Source of the DNA: Deinococcus humi
Lineage (GTDB): Bacteria > Deinococcota > Deinococci > Deinococcales > Deinococcaceae
Direction of reading: 5' to 3'
DNA: 64,000 nucleotides
Assembly: GCF_014201875.1 (NCBI RefSeq)
Contig: NZ_JACHFL010000006.1
Coordinates: forward strand, 1 to 64,000
Of this stretch, positions 56,276 to 64,000 are shown piece by piece (position 1 is the first letter of the stretch; every line of letters begins with the position of its first letter). The notes below the pieces were generated by a model that saw nothing but the letters and a program-made list of their open reading frames with translations, ran no database searches and was not told the DNA's origin. The translations under genes were made by a program, and so were the position numbers.

Positions 56276-57313
56276 ATGAACATTCAAAAGCGCATCTCGA
56301 TCCTCGCCCTCACCGCTCTGCTCGCCGTGCCTGCCCTGGCGCAAACCCGAACCCAGCCCCCTCCCACGCCGCCCACACGAGTCGTCCAGGGCACGACGCA
56401 ACTCGCGGGTGACGTCGGCGTGATCGGCAAGACCTTCACCCTGGGCAAGGGCTCGGATGCCATCAACTTCACCCTCACTGGGGCGGAGTTCAGCGCTTCT
56501 CGCGTGACGATCGGCGAGGACGTGTATATCCCGAAAGCGGACGAGAAGCTGCTGATCCTGCGCTACACGGTCCATAACCCGCAAAAAGAAGACCTTCGCT
56601 ACTTTTACAGAACGTTGCAGTTCACGGTGGTGGACGCCAAAGACGTCAATCACGCCAACGAGAACTACGTAGGCCGCGACGGGACCACCGACCGTCTCGA
56701 CATCACCCTCAAACCTGCCCAGAAGGTAGGGGCTTACGCGGTCATCGCCGTTCCGGCCGCCGGTCCCGTTCCCAAGCTCATCGTGAATGTTGAGGACGAC
56801 AAGCAGGTGCTGCGCTACGATCTGCGCGGCAAGGTGAAGGCGCTTCCGGCTCCATTCGCCGACCCCTCGGACGCCGCGAAGGTCACGGCGCTGGAGGCCG
56901 TGCCGATGAAGGCGGGGGTGTACGGCCCGCTTGGGTACTTCGACCTGAAGCTCGACTCGGTCGCGGTGAGCACGAGCCCCATCAATGGTCGGGAACTTGA
57001 GAACGGGGAGCGCAATCTCGTTGCCGTCTTCACTGCTCGGAACGGTGTGGCGAAGACGGCAGAGGTTCGTTCTATCTTTTCGCGCACCTTCTCGTTCAAG
57101 CTGCGCGACACGGACGGCGAGGTCACCGAGTACGACGACAGTCCCCTGAAGGTGTCGCGTGACGAGAGCACGAGCGGCTCCTTGAAGCCTGGAGAGGAGG
57201 CGCGCTTCCGCGTGTACTTCAAGCTGCCTGCGAACGTGAAGGGACAGAGCATCAGCGTCGTCGAGGAGGAAGAATCACGTGCGCTCATCTTTGACGTGAG
57301 CGGAGCCAAGTAA
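56276..57313 (+). CDS. Secreted protein with two beta-sandwich domains (DUF4352-like)
   Basis: 345 residues. Residues 1-23 are a signal peptide (ISILALTALLAVPALAQ). Two similar beta domains follow (about 60-180 and 215-340), each with the pattern of DUF4352/Ig-like domains (KLLILRYTVHNPQKEDLRYFYRTLQFTVVDAK; NLVAVFTARNGVAKTAEVRSIFSRTFSFKLRD). CAGGAGGAACC precedes the ATG. Location outside the membrane is likely; the role is unknown. The complete IS6-like element follows its stop codon by only a few bases. Confidence 0.75.
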   Translation: MNIQKRISILALTALLAVPALAQTRTQPPPTPPTRVVQGTTQLAGDVGVIGKTFTLGKGSDAINFTLTGAEFSASRVTIGEDVYIPKADEKLLILRYTVHNPQKEDLRYFYRTLQFTVVDAKDVNHANENYVGRDGTTDRLDITLKPAQKVGAYAVIAVPAAGPVPKLIVNVEDDKQVLRYDLRGKVKALPAPFADPSDAAKVTALEAVPMKAGVYGPLGYFDLKLDSVAVSTSPINGRELENGERNLVAVFTARNGVAKTAEVRSIFSRTFSFKLRDTDGEVTEYDDSPLKVSRDESTSGSLKPGEEARFRVYFKLPANVKGQSISVVEEEESRALIFDVSGAK

Positions 57314-57367
57314 AGAGATGTGGCAAGTTGTTGGAGACTGGAGTGGGGCTGAGGCTCCCAAAGGTCA

Positions 57368-57388
57368 GCGGCCTGAACTTCAGGCCGC
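57368..57388. repeat. Hairpin over the IS6 transposase stop codon
   Basis: Ten-base arms (GCGGCCTGAA and TTCAGGCCGC) around a single base; the TGA stop is within an arm. The same layout occurs in the relics at 1556 and 4464. Confidence 0.65.
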
Positions 57389-58036
57389 CTGCCACACGGT
57401 TTCTCGCCACGTCGTAAAGGCCGCCTGCTGATGACGACGCCATAGAGCGGGAACGGTGGAGCGGGCAGGGTGGTGGAGATTCGTGATCCGGGCATGCAGT
57501 TCGAAAAAGCCCTGTGCCCGTTGTCGTGACCTGAATCCTCTCTGTTGCCGCTCCTGCCGCCATGTGGGGCGATGGGACTGCTCAATGGGGTTGTTGTGAC
57601 GGGCGGTTGAGACAACTTGAACGTGCTCCACACCGTGGAGCACGAGGGATTCCCGAAGGGCTGCACCATCACTCCACAGCTCGTCAGTATGGATGAGCTC
57701 CGGAACATCGCCCCTCCCCAGTAGACGGTCGAAGAACGACTTGGCGGCCTCGGTATTTCGGTGTTCCTGAAGAAGGACGTTCAGCACGGCACCGTGTTCA
57801 TCAACGGCCCGCCACAGCCAGTGCCGGACACCTCCGATGCTTGGACACCCCTCGTCCATGTACCACCGCGAGCCCCGCCTGGGTTCCCGGTAACGCCGCT
57901 CGTCAACGCTGAGCGGCGAAAAATCGACGTTCCACTCGCCAAGCGTGTCGTGACTGACGTCGAGCCCACGCTCCTGAAGCAGGGCCTGTCTGTCCCGATC
58001 GCTCAGCGGAAAGCGGTGGGACAGCTTTCTGGGCAT
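57380..58036 (-). CDS. IS6-family-like transposase
   Basis: 218 residues, the only uninterrupted copy in the window. An N-terminal helix-turn-helix (LSHRFPLSDRDRQALLQERGLDVSHDTLGEWN) precedes the DDE core. Catalytic residues are visible as Asp in SRWYMDEG, Asp in LIHTDELW and Glu in NNPIEQSHR. A C-terminal helical tail ends ARITNLHHPARSTVPA. The length is about right for IS6 transposases. It is probably active, or recently so. Confidence 0.9.
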   Translation of the reverse strand: MPRKLSHRFPLSDRDRQALLQERGLDVSHDTLGEWNVDFSPLSVDERRYREPRRGSRWYMDEGCPSIGGVRHWLWRAVDEHGAVLNVLLQEHRNTEAAKSFFDRLLGRGDVPELIHTDELWSDGAALRESLVLHGVEHVQVVSTARHNNPIEQSHRPTWRQERQQRGFRSRQRAQGFFELHARITNLHHPARSTVPALWRRHQQAAFTTWRETVWQAA

Positions 58037-58288
58037 GCCCGATGATACTTCCCTTTGAATCGGTGGCGATCGGGCTGATGGTCAGTCACTGGCGGCCACC
58101 CTACCGCTTAACCTGCCAGAACTCCTGGATGAGCTGCGAGAAGCACAAGAGAAAAAAAGATTGGCGGATAAAGATTTGCTCCCGGCTCTCGAGTCGGCTC
58201 GCGAAGTCTGCCTCCTCAGATTCGCTGCCCTCGCCCAGTGAGTCAAGCCATCAGACCAACATCAGCGTATAGCCGTTACAGTACCGCC

Positions 58289-58717
58289 ATGCGCCGTCTT
58301 CCTTTTCTTTTGCTGGCCTCCCTCATGGGTGGCGCGCAAGCTGCTGTCCCTGCCCCGCTCACTGGAATCTGGCAATTGACTGGCAGCACCGCCAGCATCC
58401 GGCCGCTGCCCGCACCGCCTGAAGGTCAGCTGGTGATTGCGAATGAGGTTCACGGCAAAGTTGGATGTGGGACCTTCCGTGGCAGCATCAACGCGGCGGC
58501 TGGTGGACTTGAGTTGCAGGTCACCCCAGACGCTCCAGATCCCCGGGCCCGTTGCCTGTATGCGCTCCCCGGTCCGTTCCTGGAGGCCCTGAACGAAAGC
58601 ACGCATTACGTCATCAGTTCGGACACGAAACTCCTGGTGCTCTACAGCAAAAAAGCGCGATTCGCGTTTAAACGCATTGGCTACGTCACACCCGCCAACA
58701 AGGGCGGTCAGCGTTAG
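58289..58717 (+). CDS. Small secreted protein, META/HslJ-like
   Basis: 142 residues with a signal peptide (residues 1-20, LPFLLLASLMGGAQAA) and a small beta-barrel-like domain: GIWQLTGSTASIRPLP, HGKVGCGTFRGSINAAAGGLELQVTPDAPD, then FLEALNESTHYVISSDTKLLVLYSK. This order resembles META/HslJ heat-shock-type domains, which occur in envelope stress proteins. The start at 58289 is set by the signal peptide. It is not coupled to neighbours. Confidence 0.65.
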   Translation: MRRLPFLLLASLMGGAQAAVPAPLTGIWQLTGSTASIRPLPAPPEGQLVIANEVHGKVGCGTFRGSINAAAGGLELQVTPDAPDPRARCLYALPGPFLEALNESTHYVISSDTKLLVLYSKKARFAFKRIGYVTPANKGGQR

Positions 58718-59382
58718 AGAACGCTGATGAAAGGCGATCACTGATCGCTTTGAGTGCTGCGTGTTGGAGCGGTGGGCCGTCTGGAGGTCAGACGCCTTCG
58801 TCTAGGACTGGTAGAGGGCGGATGAACTGCGGCTGACGCAGGTCAGGCCGTAAGCCGTGTTGCAGCAGTTAATTCCATTCTTCGCTTCTCTTGGTCCAGA
58901 CGAAATACGTTATTGGCAGAATGAGGCGGCAAAGCTCCCCTGAACTGATTGAGGGGGGTCTTTTTTCTTGTCTCAATCGGTGGATCCTGGTAACTGTGAG
59001 CTCTGCAGCATTTCAACCTTCGGCCCCTCTCGGTCCGCTCCCTTCGAATCACCAGACGCTTCTCGCCACACAAAAACGATTCGATAGAAGAGGTTCGTTC
59101 ACATGTGGCCTCCATCCAACGTGGCGCTTCAACTCGACTTCGGAATCAAGAGTTTAGAACAGTCGGCAGTAGTGGTGAGGAAAAGCGTGGTATTCATGCC
59201 CTCATCGAATGTGGCCCCTGCGCCCTTTAAAAGTAGGGTGAGGTTCTCACCCATACGCGCTGTGTGGCTGCATAGCTTGCCTGGACACCTCACGCTGCAA
59301 GGATGAGCCTGCCAGCTGTTGGGCTGAAGTACGCTGGACTGACCACTGGGTGAACGGCACCTGGACGCGTTAAGATCGAACC
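58718..59382. other. Intergenic stretch with a possible terminator
   Basis: No gene supported. A CCCCT/AGGGG hairpin followed by a T-run lies at 58935-58966. Confidence 0.4.
58935..58966 (+). terminator. Possible rho-independent terminator
   Basis: CTCCCCT, a 9-base loop, then AGGGGGG and TCTTTTTT. The stem is short but the T-run is good. It could end the transcript of the small secreted protein. Confidence 0.5.
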
Positions 59383-60396
59383 ATGAGTGAATCCGGTCCT
59401 GCCCTTTCACGTCGCGTGACGAGCCTGAATGTGGCGCGGTTGGCCGGTGTGGAACGCTCGACTGTCTCACTGGTGTTAAACGGCAAAGCAATGGGCCGTG
59501 TGACTCCCGCTGTGCAGGCCCTAGTCTGGCAGGCCGCCAATCAACTTGGCTACCGTCCAAACGCTGCGGCGCGTACCCTTCGCTTGGGGGAGCCACGTGC
59601 CGTGGCTCTGGTCGTCCCGCAAGCTGTCAATCCGTTTTTCGCACCGGTTCTGCATGGCGCCACGGTGGAAGCGCGGCGGCGCGGCTACGCGGTGGTGCTG
59701 ATTGACGCTGAGGACGACGGAGCGTGGCATGAGCGCCTGCTCGATACCCTCTCGCGGCAATCCGTGTCCGGCCTCCTGCTGTGGAGCGCGCTTGATGACA
59801 CCACTCTGGGTGCCTGGAGAGACCGCATTGTGCTGGTTGAAGACACCCGTTCTGGTGTCCCTTCTGTCCTGCTTGATGTCGAAAGTGGAACGCGCCAGGT
59901 GGCGAGTCACCTCCTGAAACTGGGTCACCGGCGTTTCGGTTACTTGGCTGCCCGCTCCCCGCATCCCACTTTCGCGCGCCGGAAGGCAGCCTTTCTTGAA
60001 GCCCTGAGGCAGGAGGCGGGCACCTTCGTATGGAACGAAGTTGATGCACCATTTGAATTGGACGCGGCACTGCAGGCGGCGGCAGCGCTTCTGCAAGACC
60101 CCCAACGGCCAACAGCCCTCTTTTGCGATGATGACCTGCTCGCCGCTGGTGCTTACAAGGCGGCGCGTTCTCTGGGGTTGCGTATTCCGGCAGACGTCTC
60201 GGTGGTGGGCTTTAATGATGTGCCACTGGCGCGCGTGCTGGAACCGGAATTAACGACAGTGGCGGCGGAGCCCTCTGTGCTGGGTGTGCGGGCGGTTGCC
60301 ACGCTCCTTGATCTTCTCGAGGGGCAAATTGCCGCGCCGTTTGTCTTGGAGACACGCTTGATCGTGCGCGATTCCACAGGCTCACCCCCAGAGTAA
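59383..60396 (+). CDS. LacI-family repressor of the nucleoside operon
   Basis: 337 residues. The N-terminal LacI helix-turn-helix is clear (TSLNVARLAGVERSTVSLVLNGK, with hinge helix YRPNAAARTLRLG). A ribose-binding-protein-like domain follows (NPFFAPVLHGATVEARRRGYAVVLIDAED; GHRRFGYLAARSPHPTFARRKAAFLEAL; VSVVGFNDVPLARVLEPELTTV). Ligands in this family are sugars or nucleosides. A perfect palindrome lies in the promoter of the downstream ribokinase-nucleoside hydrolase operon, so repression relieved by a nucleoside or ribose derivative is inferred. Confidence 0.88.
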   Translation: MSESGPALSRRVTSLNVARLAGVERSTVSLVLNGKAMGRVTPAVQALVWQAANQLGYRPNAAARTLRLGEPRAVALVVPQAVNPFFAPVLHGATVEARRRGYAVVLIDAEDDGAWHERLLDTLSRQSVSGLLLWSALDDTTLGAWRDRIVLVEDTRSGVPSVLLDVESGTRQVASHLLKLGHRRFGYLAARSPHPTFARRKAAFLEALRQEAGTFVWNEVDAPFELDAALQAAAALLQDPQRPTALFCDDDLLAAGAYKAARSLGLRIPADVSVVGFNDVPLARVLEPELTTVAAEPSVLGVRAVATLLDLLEGQIAAPFVLETRLIVRDSTGSPPE

Positions 60397-60404
60397 AGAG
60401 GTCC

Positions 60405-60433
60405 TTGTTTTCGGAGGGGTCTCAGCGTACAGT
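60405..60433 (+). promoter_or_regulatory. Promoter of the nucleoside operon
   Basis: TTGTTT (60405-60410) and TACAGT (60428-60433) with the ideal 17-bp spacing, just before the operator palindrome and ribosome-binding site. Confidence 0.6.
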
Positions 60434-60435
60434 CT

Positions 60436-60451
60436 AGTCACACGTGTGACT
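60436..60451. promoter_or_regulatory. LacI-type operator
   Basis: AGTCACACGTGTGACT, a perfect 16-bp palindrome starting 2 bp after the -10 box. LacI binding here would block transcription. AGGAGG follows directly. Confidence 0.75.
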
Positions 60452-60465
60452 TAGGAGGTATGCTC

Positions 60466-61387
60466 GTGATACTTGCTGCCGGGTCCGTCAACATCGACAC
60501 CACTCTCTACCTGCCGCACTTCCCCAGTGCAGGCGAAACGCTCCGTGGAATCCCCGCCTCACCCACTCTTGGCGGCAAGGGAGCAAACCAGGCAGCCGCC
60601 AGTGCCCGGTATGGCGTGCCCACCACCCTGCTCAGCCGCGTCAGCCACGATGATGACGAACGCCAGATCCCTGACCCCTGACGCGGTCCTCCCTCCTTTG
60701 CTGCACCTTCAGCTGATTCGTGACCCTCAATCCCCAACCGGTCAAGCCCACGTGTACCTCACCGCCGCCGACGAAAACCACATCGTCGTGCTACCCGGCG
60801 CCAATTACCAGCTGTGCCCCTCCGATATCCCAGACCTGGTGGGCGTTACGCACCTTCCCCTGCAACTGGAGACCCCTACCCCCACTGTTCAGACCCTGGC
60901 CCTGATGGGCCGCTCACAGCACGTGACAGTCGTCCTGAACGCCTCTCCCGCGACTGAGGTCACCCCTGAACTGCTCCGTGTCGTTGACCTTCTGATTGTG
61001 AATGAAGGCGAGGCGCGTGACCTTGCCCAGACCCCAGCTGAACCCCCCCTGCATCAGGTGGCCGCCACCCTGTGCCGCAGCGGACCCAGTGTGGTCATTA
61101 CCCGCGGCGCACACGGCAGTCTGGCCCTTCACAACGATCCGCTCATTGATACTTCAGGCTACCCGGTCAAGGCCGTGAGCACGGTTGGTGCTGGAGACGC
61201 GTTCACCGGCACGTTCGTGGCGGCCCTGTCTCTCGGTACGCCTTGGGCAGAAGCCCTGATTCATGCCAATGCGGCAGGTGCACTCACCTGCACTCGTCCC
61301 GGTGCGCTTGAGGCGCAACCTTTCTGGCCAGAGCTCACCGCTTTTCTGCAGTCTCAAGGAGACCCGAATGAGAAAATTCATTATTGA
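60466..61387 (+). pseudogene. Ribokinase (PfkB) gene broken by a +1 frameshift
   Basis: The first frame encodes ILAAGSVNIDTTLYLPHFPSAGETL, GGKGANQAAASARYG and SRVSHDDDERQI, then ends at 60681. The next frame continues at once with LTPDAVLPPLLHLQLI, PTGQAHVYLTA and later STVGAGDAFTGTF, the ATP/substrate motif with the catalytic Asp. Dropping one C from the run near 60669-60672 joins the two into a normal ribokinase-type protein of about 306 residues. The GTG at 60466 has better spacing from AGGAGG than the ATG at 60460. It would phosphorylate ribose released by the next enzyme. The 3' end overlaps the hydrolase gene by 20 bp. Confidence 0.82.
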
Positions 61388-62312
61388 CACCGATACCGGC
61401 AGCGACGACGCTGTTGCCCTCGTCATGGCTCTACGAGACGAGACAGTCGATGTCCTGGCGCTCACAATCGTCGCTGGCAATGTCCCCATGAAGCAGGGTG
61501 CCCAGAACGCGCTGTATACCGTTGAGCTCTGCGGACGGACCACCCCAGTCTACGAAGGCCTGGCCGCACCGATCATGCGGCCCCTCCAGACCGCGCAGTT
61601 CGTTCATGGCGAGGATGGCATGGGTGACCTCGGCCTGCCCCTGTTTGGCCGCGTGCCTGCTGACGGACACGCCGTGGACATACTGATCGACACCATCAAC
61701 CGCTTTCCCGGCGAAATCACGCTCGTGACCCTCGGGCCGTTGAGCAACGTCGCCTTGGCGCTGCTGCGTGACCCAAGCATTGCCGGCAAACTACACGCCT
61801 GCTATGTCATGGGCGGCGTCGGACAAGGCCCCGGCAACATCACGCCTGTGGGTGAATACAACATCTGGGCTGACCCAGAGGCCGCCGACATTGTCTTCAG
61901 TGCCGGCCTACCGCTGACCATGATCGGCTGGGATGTGTCCTGGAAGTACGCCACGTTCGCGCCTGATGACGTGCAGCGCCTGCGTGAGATCGGCACCCCC
62001 CTCGCTCACTTCTGTGTTGATATTCAAGCGGTTCTGGATGTCTGGGCCAAAGAGAATACTGACATCCCCGGGTTTGATCTGCCGGATCCGATTGCTATGG
62101 CGGTTGCTCTTGACGAACGGATCGCCACCACCATTCGTGAACGCTACGTCAAAGTAGAAACCCACAGTGAGCTGTGCCGCGGCCAAACGATGGTCGATCA
62201 TCTTCGCTCCACCCAGCAACCCCCGAATACCCGTATCGTCCTGGACGCGGACCGCGACCGTTTTATGGCCATGCTGCACCGCGCGGTCGCTCCATCCCTG
62301 AGTCCGGCATGA
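61368..62312 (+). CDS. Inosine/uridine-preferring nucleoside hydrolase
   Basis: 314 residues. The calcium-binding DTDTGSDDA signature opens the protein, followed by LTIVAGNVPMKQGAQNAL, HGEDGMGDLGLP, VTLGPLSNVALAL, YVMGGVG, EYNIWADPEAADIVF and FDLPDPIAMAVALDE. All the usual Asp positions are present. It splits nucleosides into base and ribose, supplying ribose to the kinase upstream. CAAGGAGA precedes the ATG. It overlaps the frameshifted kinase gene upstream and the deaminase start downstream (ATGA). Confidence 0.9.
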   Translation: MRKFIIDTDTGSDDAVALVMALRDETVDVLALTIVAGNVPMKQGAQNALYTVELCGRTTPVYEGLAAPIMRPLQTAQFVHGEDGMGDLGLPLFGRVPADGHAVDILIDTINRFPGEITLVTLGPLSNVALALLRDPSIAGKLHACYVMGGVGQGPGNITPVGEYNIWADPEAADIVFSAGLPLTMIGWDVSWKYATFAPDDVQRLREIGTPLAHFCVDIQAVLDVWAKENTDIPGFDLPDPIAMAVALDERIATTIRERYVKVETHSELCRGQTMVDHLRSTQQPPNTRIVLDADRDRFMAMLHRAVAPSLSPA

Positions 62313-63304
62313 CCAGCGATCGCTTCCGCGTCCTGCCCAAAGTTGAACTGCACCTTCATCTCGATTGCTCACTAAGTTTCGGAGCTGTGCGCACCCTCAA
62401 GCCCGAGGTGACGTTTGACGAGTACAGTTCCGACTTCGTATCCCCCGCCCGAGTCACTGACCTGGCCGATCTCTTGCGGCGCAATGCCCGCAGTCTGGCA
62501 CTGCAGCAGAATTCCCAAGGTCTTGAGCTGGCTGTGCATGACCTGATGCGTCAGTTGCGTGAAGACGGCGTCATCTACGCATAACTGCGCTTCGCACCTC
62601 TTCAGCATCTTGAAGCTGGACTTCAACCGGAACAGGTGGTGCAGATAGTCAATGACGCGCTGGAACAGGCCATTGTGGACACCGGGGTCGAAGCACGTCT
62701 CATTCTGTGTACGCTCCGGCACTTCTCTACAGCAGACAGTTTGCGCACGGCACATCTGGTGCATGCGTTCGAGGGCACTCTCGTGGTCGGACTCGACCTC
62801 GCTGGGAACGAAGCTGGCCACAGTCTCGACGCCCACATTGCGACCTTCGACTATGCCCACCAGCATGGCCTGTCCTGTACGGCGCACGCCGGCGAAGCTC
62901 TGGGCGCGCAGAGTGTCCTTGAGACGCTTGATCGGCTCAACCCGTCCCGTATCGGCCATGGAGTCCGCAGCATCGAAGAGCCTGCTCTGCTGAACGAACT
63001 CAAACGGCGCCACGTGCACCTGGAAGTGTGCCCGACTTGCAACATTCAGATCGGAATCTTCGAATCACTTTCTGCACACCCGGTGGACCAGCTGTACCGG
63101 GCCGGTGTTTCCGTCGGGATCAACACAGATACGCGGACCCTGACGCCCACCACTCTCAGCGCGGAGTACGCGCACTTGGCGGCCACATTCTGCTGGACCC
63201 ACCATGATTTCCTTCGCAGCAACATGATGGCCCTCGACGCCAGCTTCGCTGAACCAGCCGTAAAAACCCGGCTTCAGTCGGTGCTCGAGCGCGCCTATGC
63301 CTGA
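62309..63304 (+). pseudogene. Adenosine deaminase interrupted by an in-frame stop
   Basis: The first 91 codons give KVELHLHLDCSLSFG (metal-binding HxH) and end at DGVIYA with TAA at 62582-62584. The same frame continues LRFAPLQHLEAGLQPEQVV, HAGEALGAQ (catalytic Glu), SRIGHGVRS, LEVCPTCNIQI and VGINTDTRTL, the normal course of adenosine deaminase. The family has Glu where the stop falls (YAExRFAP), so one G-to-T change of GAA explains it. Without readthrough only an inactive peptide is made. It would convert adenosine to inosine for the hydrolase upstream, to which it is coupled by a 4-bp overlap. Confidence 0.85.
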
Positions 63305-63305
63305 G

Positions 63306-64000
63306 AGGTTCTGGCAACTTAACGTCAGTAGGCTGTTGAGCTGTGACTGCAAGCCCTATCGCCACCGTTTCCCCTCAGCGTCATTGGTGACGCCTTGCGG
63401 CTGTCTCACCGTTTTCCCCTCAGCCAACGTGACGTTCAGAGAACGCCTCCACGAGCGGGGCCTCCAGGTCAGTCACGAAAAGAAAGCGCCAGTGGAACAT
63501 CAAATTATCTCCGCTTCTCGCCGAAGAATTGCCTCAGCGTGAGCCCCGCCGGGGCTCACGCTGGCTTTTGGACGTTACGGTGCGTCCAGGGCGGCGGGAT
63601 ACAGCACTGGTGGTGGCGGGCGGTTGATGAGCGGGGCGACGTCCTCGACCTCCTGCTTGAGGAACACCGAGAGACGAAAGCGGCCAAGTCCTTTTTCGTG
63701 CGCTTGTTGAGGGAATACGACGTGCCAGAGGTCCTTCACACCGAAAAATTGTGGAGCGATGGAGCAGCGCAACGGGAAATTCCCGTGCTCCACACCGTGG
63801 AGCACGTTCAAGTGGTTTCCACTGCCCGCGGCAACACCCTCGTGGAAGGGTCACATCGCAGGGCACAGCAACACGAACGGAGCCAGCTCGGCTTCAAACG
63901 ACGGCGACAAACGCAGGAACTCCTCGCGCTCCACGCCCGAATCTCGAACCTTCACCACCATGCCCGAACAACCATCCCCGCTGTCCTTAACCGAAGCAAC
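63306..64000 (+). pseudogene. IS6-like element, left end and frameshifted transposase (runs off window)
   Basis: GGTTCTGGCAACTTAAC begins within 10 bp of the adenosine deaminase stop. The interior encodes YRHRFPSASLVT, VSHEKKAPVEH, LDVTVRPGRR, then in another frame WWRAVDERGDVLDLLLEEHRETKAAKSFFVRLL, VLHTEKLWSDGAAQREIPVLHTVEHVQVVSTARG and ALHARISNLHHHARTTIPA up to the window edge. At least two frameshifts break the gene; the catalytic Glu region reads NTLVEGSHRR. Confidence 0.82.

Larger units (their letters stand above)
57317..58112 (-). mobile_element. Complete IS6-family-like insertion sequence
   Basis: About 800 bp with one transposase gene (57380-58036) and imperfect terminal repeats: TGTGGCAAGTTGTTGG at the low end against TCTGGCAGGTTAAGCG at the high end (reverse strand). 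No matching target duplication was found, in keeping with a partly decayed or recombined copy. Confidence 0.75.

Overview
The window looks like part of a secondary replicon (plasmid, megaplasmid or chromosome II type) of a Deinococcus-like bacterium. This is inferred from GC-rich coding sequence, from strong Shine-Dalgarno starts, and from protein types I associate with that genus: a RepA-type initiator, GGAGKT-type ParA, NPCBM proteins, SARP/BTAD regulators and short lipoproteins with carboxypeptidase-regulatory-like folds. No rRNA, tRNA or CRISPR array was seen. No database search was possible, so family names rest on motif recognition alone.

Replicon maintenance. A parA-parB operon (10577-12210) lies between two identical perfect 18-bp palindromes that look like parS sites or operators. 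An intact repA (19604-18273, minus) sits beside an AT-rich stretch and eleven iterons arranged in an 88-bp higher-order repeat (19751-20063). A second, badly decayed repA relic (about 13680-12640, minus) lies beside parAB, and a second parA is reduced to 57 codons at 40804-40631. Together these suggest fusion or replacement of replicons. Two AbrB- or HTH-type antitoxin/PIN toxin pairs (14434-15113 and 35020-35894) fit the same picture.

Layout. 0-10 kb: the 3' end of an NPCBM protein, a secreted amidase and two c-di-GMP proteins (PAS/GAF/GGDEF/EAL and TPR-GGDEF). 10-21 kb: partition, rep relic, toxin-antitoxin pair, MFS exporter with regulator, and replication origin. 21.4-34.6 kb: a compact one-strand cassette with a BTAD regulator, four small structural-looking proteins, a PASTA protein, an 1836-residue subtilase/caspase-like/transglycosylase-like/DUF2272-like protein and a 907-residue alpha/beta-hydrolase/M23/lysozyme-like protein. 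This cassette is the best candidate for an undescribed system. 35-50 kb: toxin-antitoxin pair, acyl-CoA synthetase, acetyltransferase, DUF1152 and TIM-barrel proteins, GAF histidine kinase, MtfA-like peptidase, and a LysR regulator divergent from an Asp/Glu racemase. 49.5-57.3 kb: two related lipoproteins flanking a large SARP-AAA-TPR regulator, then a secreted protein. 57.3-63.3 kb: a complete IS6-like element, a small secreted protein, and a LacI-controlled nucleoside-salvage operon in which the ribokinase is frameshifted and the adenosine deaminase has an in-frame stop.

Mobile DNA. One IS6-family-like element is complete (about 57317-58112). At least ten fragments of relatives are scattered through the window, together with IS5-like and IS3-like relics and a possible integrase relic. 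Several host gene fragments end exactly at IS-derived sequence, so much of the non-coding space here is transposon debris.
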